This document shows positions 16,196 through 23,655 of a stretch of 26,429 bases of DNA, one piece after another. This DNA is from CAYXRK01 sp964467615 (lineage in GTDB: Bacteria > Hydrogenedentota > Hydrogenedentia > Hydrogenedentales > GCA-2746185): contig CAYXRK010000054.1 of the NCBI GenBank assembly GCA_964467615.1, positions 1 through 26,429 of the forward strand, in the 5' to 3' direction. The notes under the pieces are model-generated. The model did not search any database. It had not been told where the DNA came from and worked only from the letters and a program-made list of their open reading frames with translations. The position numbers and the translations under genes were made by a program. Position 1 is the first letter of the stretch, and the number at the start of each line of letters is the position of its first letter.

Positions 16196-16430
16196 GCTCA
16201 AGACCCCCCTTTCCCGTTCGCCCTGAGAGCATGTGAAAAAATCGATTACGTATGCATTGCGTGACGTGCATTCACCAGTCGGCAAGCTCAAAACCTGCCC
16301 TTTTCCGTTCGTCCTGAGGGTGTCGAAGGATGGCGGAAAAGGGGAGGTTTTGGGCGGGCCTTGCTCAATCCAGATTTTTTCACACGCTCTGAGGGTGTCG
16401 AAGGGTGAACGGGAAAGGGGGGTCTTGAGC
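16196..16430. repeat. Nested palindromic repeat element (about 235 bp, 24-bp perfect outer arms)
   Basis: Three sets of complementary arms are nested: 16196-16219 with 16407-16430 (24/24 bases), 16227-16243 with 16373-16389 (16/17), and 16289-16307 with 16334-16352 (18/19). Each half carries a version of the CCTGAGGGTGTCGAAGG motif, a sequence type repeated between genes in many environmental bacteria. The whole can fold as one long interrupted hairpin. It could be a MITE-like element with terminal inverted repeats or several stacked copies of one repeat family. No target duplication is visible at its ends. Confidence 0.75.
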
Positions 16431-16613
16431 GGTCCTCTCGCCGGAAGCCGCATCAATTTTCATCCGTTCCAGGTGAAAGCCCGCTTTCATGACAACTCGC
16501 AATCGCGATCGAGTAATTCGCGCCGGACACCGCAATTTCTCCTGCACAATCTCGCACACGTAACGGTTCCAAAGACGGCGTCTCTCGGCCTCTCCAATCC
16601 CGCCTCCGCGCAT
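16380..16613 (-). CDS. Possible small protein, translationally coupled to the GT-C gene, with a repeat-derived C-terminus
   Basis: This 77-codon frame starts with an ATG whose A is shared with the TAA stop of the upstream glycosyltransferase gene (TAATG), an arrangement typical of coupled genes. Residues about 1-60 are basic (AERRRLWNRYVCEIVQEKL) and resemble no family I know. The last 15 or so residues come from the palindromic element, suggesting a gene whose end was replaced by the repeat. There is no independent ribosome site, and it may be a chance frame. Confidence 0.25.
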   Translation of the reverse strand: MRGGGIGEAERRRLWNRYVCEIVQEKLRCPARITRSRLRVVMKAGFHLERMKIDAASGERTAQDPPFPFTLRHPQSV

Positions 16614-18355
16614 TACTTGAGCCGCACATCAAACACGTCGAATTCCTCAGACGTCTCCTCGAATCTCAACACAAACGGCAGCGGGCCCCAGAAGTGCGAA
16701 TGGAAACCCGCGCCCGTTTCACGGGACATAGTGCGCACGGGCGGGGAATTGCGGACGCCGAGCACTAGGCGCGGGTGCAGGAACGGCTGTGCGGTTTCGA
16801 GCGTGCTCGGGCTGTTGCGCGGGACGATGAGGACGCTGCCCGGGGTCAGGCCTTCTTTATCGTTGTAGGCGCGGAAACCGGCGGCCTCCATATACCACTG
16901 GAAACCCCAATGGCCTTGGAAGCGCACGGCAGGTTTCGGATCGCGAAACTTCGCGTCGAGTTCGTGGGCAGCGTCGCGATGCGAATTTGCCAATGACGCG
17001 TCGCCCGATGCCACCGACCACGCAACGACAAACGACGCGATAACCGGCAACGCAAAACGGTAACTAATTCCCGCCATCCACGCCGGGGAGGGCGAGGCTC
17101 CCGCCGAGCCGGAATCCCCCTCCTTTGGTAAGGGAGGGGCTAGGGGAGGGTTCGATTTGGCCGCGATCGCCCTCGCGACGAGTATCCCTGCCGCCGGCGC
17201 GCACGCCAGCAACGTCCGCCCATTCACCGTCCAATTCACGGACCCGGCAAACACGACAATCCCGAGCACCCACAAACACAACAACGCGCCGTGCGCGAAG
17301 TCTTCACGGCGAATCGACGCCATTGCGAGAACCGCCAAGTGAATCCCCGCCGCGATCATCAGCGACGCTTGCAGCGCGAATCCCCAACGGACGCCACTCT
17401 CCGGCGCGATGAGGCGGCTGTCCAAACGGCCCAGCGCGAACAATGCGCCGAGCGCGATCGGCCATAGCGCGAAGACCAGCCAGCGCCGCCAGCCGCGCCA
17501 CATCAGCGGCGCGAAACACACCACCGAAGCCAAACACCCCCCGGAAAACGCGAGCGCCACGAGCGATCGATGGACGAAGGACAGTACCCGGTCCTCCGAC
17601 GTGTGCTCGGACGCAAACGCGACCGTGCCAAAGACCATGCTTTTCCCGAACAACGAGAGCGTCAGAAAGTGGTACGCCGCGATCGCCGCCACGGGCGCAA
17701 GAAACCACGCCAGCACCTTCCAACGCCGGGGTGCTTGCAGCAGCGTATACGCCGCGAGCAGGGGAACGAGCGTTACGGCGGCGTACTTCACGAACATTCC
17801 CAGAACGATAAGCGCCGCCGCAAACGCCAAATGCCGCCAGCGGCCTTCCTCGATCCCCACGATCCACCAAAACACCGCCCACACGTACAGCGCGAGCAGC
17901 GGCATGTCGCTCATTACCGACGCTCCCGACACCAGGAACGCTGGCGTCAGCACCGTCGCCAATACGGCCAACACAGGCATCGAGCACAGTCGCGCCGCCA
18001 ACCGGTACGTCCCCAGTCCCGCCAGCGCTGCTGGAACGAGAAACACCGCGTGCAACGCCGGCTCGCTCCACCCCACCAGCCAAGCCGCCGCCGCGATGAA
18101 GTACCCCACACCCGGCGGGTTCATCGTGATCTCGTACATCGGCAGCGGAGCGATGTGCCAATTCACGGCAAAATCAAAAAAATGAATCGGGTCTTCGTGG
18201 ATGTGTTTCGCCAGCCAAAGGAACAGCGGATCGTCGATGTGGAACGCGCGGTCGAGGAACGGAAGTAGCAAGATCGGCGGTAAAAGGAGGGAAAACCAAG
18301 CGCCCCAAGCAGATTTCGGAGCGATCTTCACGGCGATTGAAGTCATCGGGGGCAT
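16613..18355 (-). CDS. GT-C membrane glycosyltransferase (PMT/ArnT-like)
   Basis: A 580-residue polytopic membrane protein with about 11 hydrophobic spans. The first extracytoplasmic loop has AFHIDDPLFLWLAKHI, with the Asp41-Asp42 pair typical of lipid-phosphate-sugar-dependent GT-C enzymes, followed by MNPPGVGYFIAAAAWLVG and SDMPLLALYVWAVFW, as in the PMT_2/GT39-GT83 group. Such enzymes move a sugar from a polyprenyl-phosphate carrier to a protein or lipid outside the membrane; the acceptor is unknown. Residues about 402-425 (PPLAPPLPKEG, then SGSAGASPSPAW) are encoded by palindromic repeats inserted in frame in a loop between the last spans. The soluble C-terminus runs from about residue 450. 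The start is uncertain: neither the ATG at 18355 nor the one at 18346 has a ribosome site. Confidence 0.82.
   Translation of the reverse strand: MPPMTSIAVKIAPKSAWGAWFSLLLPPILLLPFLDRAFHIDDPLFLWLAKHIHEDPIHFFDFAVNWHIAPLPMYEITMNPPGVGYFIAAAAWLVGWSEPALHAVFLVPAALAGLGTYRLAARLCSMPVLAVLATVLTPAFLVSGASVMSDMPLLALYVWAVFWWIVGIEEGRWRHLAFAAALIVLGMFVKYAAVTLVPLLAAYTLLQAPRRWKVLAWFLAPVAAIAAYHFLTLSLFGKSMVFGTVAFASEHTSEDRVLSFVHRSLVALAFSGGCLASVVCFAPLMWRGWRRWLVFALWPIALGALFALGRLDSRLIAPESGVRWGFALQASLMIAAGIHLAVLAMASIRREDFAHGALLCLWVLGIVVFAGSVNWTVNGRTLLACAPAAGILVARAIAAKSNPPLAPPLPKEGDSGSAGASPSPAWMAGISYRFALPVIASFVVAWSVASGDASLANSHRDAAHELDAKFRDPKPAVRFQGHWGFQWYMEAAGFRAYNDKEGLTPGSVLIVPRNSPSTLETAQPFLHPRLVLGVRNSPPVRTMSRETGAGFHSHFWGPLPFVLRFEETSEEFDVFDVRLK
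17085..17150. repeat. Palindromic repeats inserted in frame within the GT-C gene
   Basis: Two adjoining elements sit in the coding sequence. One (about 17091-17110) is GGCGAGGCTCCCGCCGAGCC, a GC-rich imperfect palindrome. The other (about 17116-17150) pairs a CCCCTCC arm with two GGGGAGG-type arms around CTTTGGTAAGG. Both resemble repeats normally found between genes. They keep the reading frame and code for a Pro/Ser/Gly-rich loop. Confidence 0.65.
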
Positions 18356-18395
18356 CCGGGGCGACGTTGCGGTGCATCCGCGAGGGTGCTACCAG

Positions 18396-18401
18396 TATAA
18401 T
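18396..18401 (+). promoter_or_regulatory. Candidate -10 element of the HPr operon
   Basis: A perfect TATAAT stands 73 bases before the HPr ATG at 18474 in an otherwise GC-rich gap. No matching -35 lies 16-18 bases upstream, so the call is weak. A promoter must lie between 18356 and 18473 unless transcription enters from outside. Confidence 0.3.
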
Positions 18402-18473
18402 CGTCGGCTTCCGTAGGGTTGCTGGGGCCGCCTTCTCAATTTCCGCCACGCTCGTGGTGTATTTTTCACGTGG

Positions 18474-18752
18474 ATGACCATGCCAGTTATGACCGACGAA
18501 TTGACCATTACCAACACGCTCGGGCTGCATCTCCGGCCTGCGCAACAACTTGTGCAAACCGTCCTGAACTTTGCCTGCGAGGTGTTCATCAGCAAGGACG
18601 GCCAGCGCGTAAACGCCAAGAGTATCATGGGGTTGCTCACGCTCGCCGCCGCCCGCGGCACCCGCCTGAGCATCACCTGCGACGGCGACGACGCGGAGGA
18701 CGCGCTCAAAGCGGTCCGGGCGCTGATTGAGTCGGGTTTCGGGGAGCAATAA
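18474..18752 (+). CDS. ptsH: HPr-family phosphocarrier protein
   Basis: A 92-residue protein with the HPr fold: LTITNTLGLHLRPAQQLVQT carries the phosphorylated His19, and VNAKSIMGLLTLAA carries Ser51, the counterpart of regulatory Ser46. If translation starts at the third ATG (18489) these become His14 and Ser46, matching classical numbering, so that start is possible; none of the three ATGs has a good ribosome site. HPr accepts phosphate from Enzyme I and passes it to EIIA proteins; none is encoded here, so a regulatory or nitrogen-PTS-like role is possible. Its stop shares one base with the Enzyme I start. Confidence 0.92.
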   Translation: MTMPVMTDELTITNTLGLHLRPAQQLVQTVLNFACEVFISKDGQRVNAKSIMGLLTLAAARGTRLSITCDGDDAEDALKAVRALIESGFGEQ

Positions 18753-20509
18753 TGCAGGTCACGCTGCGCGGCATCCCCGCCTCTCCCGGCATCGCCATAG
18801 GCCCCGCAGTCACCTATCGCGTCGAGGCGCTCGAGCCTCCCAAATACGCGATTGACGACCCAGCGGCGGAGCTCGCGCGGTACGACGAGGCGGCGGCGCG
18901 GGTCCGCGCGGAACTGGAGCGGATGCGCGATCGCACGCTTGACGAACTCGGTCCACACCACGCCGCCATTTTCGACGCACACCTAGCGATTCTGGATGAC
19001 GTCGCGCTCCGGCCCGAGTTGCAGCGGCGGTTGCGCGAAGAAAGACTGAACGTCGACTTTCTCCTTCACGACATCGTGTCGTCCTACGCGGCGCTCATCA
19101 AGAGCATAGACGATCCTCAGTTTCGCGAGCGCGCCAGCGATTTTGTCGACGTCGGCCAGCGGGTGATGAGCCACTTGCTCCAAACGGAACTCGAGAATCT
19201 GCAACATCTCGATCATGCCAGCGTAATCGTCGCGCACGAGTTGACGCCAAGCGAAACGATCAACATGGACATGACCAACGTGCTCGGCTTGGTGACGGAC
19301 GCCGGCGGCCCAACCTCGCACATGGCCATCCTGGCGCGGGCGTTCGAAGTCCCGGCTGTCGTGGGGCTGCGTTTCGCGGGGCTGCACGTATCGCCGAACG
19401 ATACGGTGATTGTTGATGGGACCCGCGGCAAAGTGTACGTGCGGCCGAAGAAAGTGACGCTCGAGCGGTACGAACGCTGGAAAAAGCGCCGCGAGAAGGC
19501 CCGCCGCGCGCTGTTGGAACGGGGGTTCGAAGGACCGGTCAAGACCCAAGACGGACACCGAGTCGTAACGCTCGCGAACATCGAACTTCCGCTTGAAACG
19601 GAAGCATGCAAGCGGGCGCATTGCGAGGGGATCGGGCTCTATCGCACGGAATACTTGTTTTTGAACCGCACCACGCCGCCCGCCGAGGAAGAGCAGTACG
19701 AGGCGTACCGGGGCGTGCTCGAGCGCATGTCGGGTATGCCGGTAACGATTCGGACGCTCGACCTGGGCGGCGACAAAGTCACCTCGGCTTGGGACGAGCG
19801 CAAGGAATCGAACCCGCAGTTAGGCTGGCGCGCGATTCGGTTTTGCCTGGATAGACCGGACATCTTCAAGGCCCAACTGCGCGCGCTGTTGCGGGCGGGC
19901 GAATACGGCGATCTACGCGTAATGTTTCCGATGATCTCGGGAGTTGACGTACTGCGCGAAGCGATCACGGTCGTCGATCAGGTCAAGGCGGATCTCGCGG
20001 GACGCCGCGTTCCACACAACGCGAACATCCCGTTGGGCTGCATGATCGAGGTGCCTGGGGCCGTGGAAATGGCGCCCGAGTTGGCGGCGCTCTGCCAGTT
20101 TTTCTCGATCGGCACGAACGATCTCATCCAGTATTGTCTCGCCGTCGATCGCACCAACGAGCGTACCGCGCACCTGTACGATTCGGGGCACCCGGCGGTA
20201 TTGCGCATGCTCAAACGGACGCTCGAGGCCGCCCGCAAGGCGGGCATCGGTTGTTCCATTTGCGGCGAAATGGCGGGCGACCCGGCGTTGATCGAACTGC
20301 TGGTGGGCATGGGTTTCGAGGAGCTCAGCATGTCTTCGGTGTCGTTGCCCGGAGTACGCGCGGAGATCGCCGCGCTGAAACTTCCGGTCGCGAAACGGTT
20401 CGCGTCAAAAGCGCTCCGGGCGCAATCCGCGTCGGACGTGACGGCGCTGTTGGCCGAGCGTAGCGAACGGAGGGGTTCGGGAAAAACGGCATCGAGCGGC
20501 GCAACGTGA
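18752..20509 (+). CDS. ptsI: Phosphoenolpyruvate-protein phosphotransferase (Enzyme I)
   Basis: A 585-residue protein of normal length for Enzyme I. The N-terminal HPr-binding domain spans about 1-150. The phosphohistidine motif is DAGGPTSHMAILARA, with His190. The C-terminal PEP-binding barrel has GIGLYRTEYLF at 293-303, GWRAIRFCL at 358-366, FSIGTNDLIQY at 451-461 and SICGEMAGD with the catalytic Cys504. There is no GAF domain, so it is not the PtsP form. It takes phosphate from PEP and gives it to HPr in the cytoplasm. Its start overlaps the HPr stop (TAATG), and its stop overlaps the GTG of dxr by 4 bases. Confidence 0.95.
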   Translation: MQVTLRGIPASPGIAIGPAVTYRVEALEPPKYAIDDPAAELARYDEAAARVRAELERMRDRTLDELGPHHAAIFDAHLAILDDVALRPELQRRLREERLNVDFLLHDIVSSYAALIKSIDDPQFRERASDFVDVGQRVMSHLLQTELENLQHLDHASVIVAHELTPSETINMDMTNVLGLVTDAGGPTSHMAILARAFEVPAVVGLRFAGLHVSPNDTVIVDGTRGKVYVRPKKVTLERYERWKKRREKARRALLERGFEGPVKTQDGHRVVTLANIELPLETEACKRAHCEGIGLYRTEYLFLNRTTPPAEEEQYEAYRGVLERMSGMPVTIRTLDLGGDKVTSAWDERKESNPQLGWRAIRFCLDRPDIFKAQLRALLRAGEYGDLRVMFPMISGVDVLREAITVVDQVKADLAGRRVPHNANIPLGCMIEVPGAVEMAPELAALCQFFSIGTNDLIQYCLAVDRTNERTAHLYDSGHPAVLRMLKRTLEAARKAGIGCSICGEMAGDPALIELLVGMGFEELSMSSVSLPGVRAEIAALKLPVAKRFASKALRAQSASDVTALLAERSERRGSGKTASSGAT

Positions 20510-21669
20510 AGACGCGCGTAACCATTCTCGGATCGACTGGGTCCGTAGGGCTCAGCGCGCTCGAGGTGATACGCGCGCATCCAGATCGGTTTGAAGTCGT
20601 GGGATTGGCGGCCGGCCGCAGCGTCGAGGCGATGCTCGAACAAGTCCGCGAATTTTCACCGGCTTTCGTAGCCATGTCCGACGAGGCGGCTGCGACGAGA
20701 CTGTCCGGGGCCGGTATAGCGGCGCAGGTGTTGCGCGGGCCGGAGGGCGTGGCCGAGTTGGCGTCCATGGACGTTGACATCGTGCTCTGCGCGATTGTGG
20801 GCGCGGCCGGTCTGGGCCCGGTGATGAGCGCGATTGACGCCGGAAACCGCATTGCGCTCGCGAACAAGGAGCCGATGGTGATGGCGGGCCGCTTGATCAC
20901 GGAGCGGGCCCGCAAGTGCGGGGTCGAGATTCTGCCGGTAGACAGCGAACACAACGCGATCTTCCAGTGTCTTCACGGAAATCGGATGAACGAGGTGTAC
21001 AAGGTCCACCTGACCGCGTCAGGCGGCCCGTTTTACAAGCACCGCCCCGAGGAACTCGAGCACGTGACTCCGGCGCAGGCCACAAGCCACCCGACATGGA
21101 ACATGGGCGCGAAGATCAGCGTTGATTCCGCGACGCTGATGAACAAAGGCCTGGAAATTATCGAGGCGCGTTGGTTGTTCGATTTGCCGCTCGACAAGAT
21201 CAACGTGCTCATTCATCCGCGAAGCATCGTGCACAGTCTGGTGGAATTTGTGGACGGCAGTATCCTCGCCCATCTCGGCGTAACGGACATGAAATTGCCG
21301 ATCCAGTTCGCGCTGACTTGGCCGGAGCGTGTAGAATCGCCGGTAGCGCGGCTCGATTTGACCGCGATGGGTCCGCTTACGTTCGCCGTTCCAGACGTTG
21401 AGCAATTTCCCTGCTTGGCCCTCGCGCGAGGCGCGGCGCAACGCGGCGGGACAGCGCCTGCCGTGCTGAACGCGGCGAACGAAGAGGCGGTCGCGGCATT
21501 CCGGCGCGAAGAACTCGGGTTCACCGGCATCGCGAGGGTAGTCCAGGAGGTCCTATCTAACATGGTTATCACGGACGATACCGACTTGCCGACGGTGCTC
21601 GCCGCGGACGCCGAAGCGCGCCGCCGCGCCAGGGCGGCAGTAGGCACGAAGTTGGCGGCGCGAACATGA
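20506..21669 (+). CDS. dxr: 1-deoxy-D-xylulose-5-phosphate reductoisomerase
   Basis: A 387-residue protein catalysing the NADPH-dependent conversion of DXP to MEP, the committed step of non-mevalonate isoprenoid synthesis. Visible motifs are the nucleotide-binding GSTGSVG at 9-15, ALANKEPMVMAG at 118-128, metal ligands in PVDSEHNAIFQ (Asp146, Glu148) and NKGLE (Glu217), SGGPF at 172-176 and HPTWNMGAKISVDSATLMNK at 195-214. The start codon is GTG at 20506, overlapping the Enzyme I stop in a GTGA junction; the next gene starts in an ATGA junction. This indicates translational coupling through the operon. Confidence 0.96.
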   Translation: MKTRVTILGSTGSVGLSALEVIRAHPDRFEVVGLAAGRSVEAMLEQVREFSPAFVAMSDEAAATRLSGAGIAAQVLRGPEGVAELASMDVDIVLCAIVGAAGLGPVMSAIDAGNRIALANKEPMVMAGRLITERARKCGVEILPVDSEHNAIFQCLHGNRMNEVYKVHLTASGGPFYKHRPEELEHVTPAQATSHPTWNMGAKISVDSATLMNKGLEIIEARWLFDLPLDKINVLIHPRSIVHSLVEFVDGSILAHLGVTDMKLPIQFALTWPERVESPVARLDLTAMGPLTFAVPDVEQFPCLALARGAAQRGGTAPAVLNAANEEAVAAFRREELGFTGIARVVQEVLSNMVITDDTDLPTVLAADAEARRRARAAVGTKLAART

Positions 21670-23624
21670 CGATCATCGACATCGCCGTATTCCTCTTCGT
21701 GCTCGGTCTACTGATCTTCGTGCACGAGTTTGGACACTTTCTCGCCGCGAAGATGTGCGGCATCTACGTCGACCGCTTTAGCCTTGGCATGCCGCCCCGA
21801 ATTTTCGGGCTCCGCTACGGCGAAACGGACTATTGCATCGGCGCGCTCCCGATAGGCGGTTACGTCAAGATGGCGGGCCAGGAAGATTCGCCGCTTTCCG
21901 AGGAAGAGCGCCAGGGAACCTATGGCCATGTGCCGCCCGAGCGGTGGTACAACAACAAGCCCAAGCACCAGCGCGCGTTCGTGTTAATCGCCGGGCCCGC
22001 GATGAATCTTTTGCTCGGTTTCGTGATCTACCTCGTGATGACCGGGATCGGCGGCGAAGTGCCGCTGACACAGGTCGACAACAGGGTCGGCGTAGTCCAG
22101 GAAGACTCCCCCGCGGCAAACGCTCCCCTCTACGCCGCGCTCGAGAACGGCGCCAGGCCCGAATTCGACGGCACGCCGGACGCCGCCGGTCTGCAAACGG
22201 GTGATCGAATTCTGCGGGCCAACGGCAACGAGGTTCACGGCATCATCGAGGTGGTGGCGGTCGAGGCCGTCTTGAACGAAGGCAAGACGAGTATCTTCGA
22301 GATCGAGCGCGCGATGCCGGACGGCTCGACAAAACTGTTCTATTCGCCGGTTGAATCAAAAGTAATGGACGAGTCAAAGCTCGCGCGGTTCGGCATCGAG
22401 CCATACGCCGCGGGACTGGTCGAACAGGTGCGTCCCGGAATGGCCGCAGAGGAAGCGGGACTGCGCAACGGCGATGTCATCGTGCGCGCCGACGGCGAGC
22501 CCGTCGACAGAAACGCGTTCAGCGATTTGGTCCGAAAGGCCCCGGCGGGCGCGGAGATTTCGATTACGGTCCTTCGCGGCGGCGATCCCATCGAGCTTCC
22601 GGTGAAGACAAGCAGCCGCGGGGAGATTTCTGGAATAGCCTTCACGCCGCCGCTCGATCCGTTCGTGGCGTTTGCGCTCGAGACGAAACCGACGGTGGTG
22701 ATGAAGGATCCGGCATACCTTGACCAGTTCGGGATTCGCGAAGGGGACACCATCCTTTCGGTCAAGGATGTGATGGGAACGGAACAAAGCTTTCAACGGA
22801 TCGGGCGATTCCCGTCGCATACACGTTTGACAGTGTCATTCGGCGGCGCATCTGGCGCGGAGTCGACGAGCGCGAAGGAGTCGACGCTTCGTGCGGATCA
22901 GCTTGCTGCACTTATCACGGGAATGCCTGAGAATTCTCCCGTAACGGTGGCGGGCATTTCCGAGGAAGCCAAGACGAAAACGGGCCTCCAACAGCGAGAC
23001 CGGTTGGTGGAAATCGGCGGCGGACCTGCATCGATCGGCGTGCTCCGAGACATTCAACAGGACCTCGCGGGCGGCAGCGTTTCGATCAAGGTAAAGCGGC
23101 CGGAGATATTGCGCGGCATCTGGCAAGGGGCGAAGGAATTCGACGCGCAGATCGAGGTCGCGTCGGTGCAGGAGATCGGCGTCATTTGGGGCGTCGAAAA
23201 AGTCTTCTATCGCGTGCCGCCGTCGGAAGTCGTGCCGGCGGCGTGGGACAGAACAGTCGGCGCGGCCGACCAAGTGGCGTCCACGCTGTGGGCGCTTGTC
23301 ACGCGTCAACTAAGCCCGAAGTTGCTTGGCGGGCCGGTGATGATCTACGAGGCGACAACGATCGCCGCGAAAACGAACTTTGTTTATTTCCTCGGCATCA
23401 TCGCCATGATCAGCGTGAATTTGTGCATATTTAATTTGCTTCCGCTTCCGGTGTTGGATGGCGGCCAGTTGATGTTTATAGGCATCGAGGCCATCCGGCG
23501 CAGGCCGGTTTCCATTCGAATCCAAGAGGCCGTGCAACAGGTCGGCCTGTTGCTCATCGTCAGCCTCTTGATATTCGTAACGTTTAACGACGTCAGCCGG
23601 GTGCTGAACCGATTTCTTCCGTAA
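21666..23624 (+). CDS. rseP: RseP-type site-2 intramembrane metalloprotease with four PDZ-like domains
   Basis: A 652-residue membrane protein, about 200 residues longer than E. coli RseP. The first span carries HEFGH (His20, Glu21, His24) and the later core span has FNLLPLPVLDGGQL (Asp598), together the zinc site of family M50. Between them, four segments have the GL/GI-x-x-GD-x-IL form of PDZ domains: DAAGLQTGDRILRANG (about 172-187), AEEAGLRNGDVIVRADG (261-277), DQFGIREGDTILSVKD (353-368) and TKTGLQQRDRLVEIGG (437-452). The last two are less typical. It should cut anti-sigma factors or other single-span proteins after a first cut. The dxr-rseP pairing is conserved in many bacteria. The start overlaps the dxr stop by 4 bases. 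Confidence 0.93.
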   Translation: MTIIDIAVFLFVLGLLIFVHEFGHFLAAKMCGIYVDRFSLGMPPRIFGLRYGETDYCIGALPIGGYVKMAGQEDSPLSEEERQGTYGHVPPERWYNNKPKHQRAFVLIAGPAMNLLLGFVIYLVMTGIGGEVPLTQVDNRVGVVQEDSPAANAPLYAALENGARPEFDGTPDAAGLQTGDRILRANGNEVHGIIEVVAVEAVLNEGKTSIFEIERAMPDGSTKLFYSPVESKVMDESKLARFGIEPYAAGLVEQVRPGMAAEEAGLRNGDVIVRADGEPVDRNAFSDLVRKAPAGAEISITVLRGGDPIELPVKTSSRGEISGIAFTPPLDPFVAFALETKPTVVMKDPAYLDQFGIREGDTILSVKDVMGTEQSFQRIGRFPSHTRLTVSFGGASGAESTSAKESTLRADQLAALITGMPENSPVTVAGISEEAKTKTGLQQRDRLVEIGGGPASIGVLRDIQQDLAGGSVSIKVKRPEILRGIWQGAKEFDAQIEVASVQEIGVIWGVEKVFYRVPPSEVVPAAWDRTVGAADQVASTLWALVTRQLSPKLLGGPVMIYEATTIAAKTNFVYFLGIIAMISVNLCIFNLLPLPVLDGGQLMFIGIEAIRRRPVSIRIQEAVQQVGLLLIVSLLIFVTFNDVSRVLNRFLP

Positions 23625-23655
23625 CACTCACTCGGCTCGGCGATCACACCCGTCG

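Larger units (their letters stand above)
15958..16612. other. Repeat-rich region with few or no genes between the DUF1080 and GT-C genes
   Basis: Of these 655 bases, about 255 belong to the two palindromic elements listed separately (16075-16095 and 16196-16430). The stretch 15990-16074 is C/A-rich with no recognisable signal, and 16096-16195 likewise. 16431-16612 could encode the body of the small coupled frame described separately. No convincing tRNA, promoter or terminator with a T-run was seen. Confidence 0.6.

Noticed and set aside
16289..16352. Rho-independent terminator for the GT-C gene
   Set aside because: The hairpin is strong but is not followed by a T-run on the minus strand and is better explained as part of the nested repeat.
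16193..16456. 87-codon minus-strand frame with FDTLR-type motifs
   Set aside because: It is made almost entirely of the nested palindromic repeat; such FDTLR-type peptides are repeat translations, not proteins.
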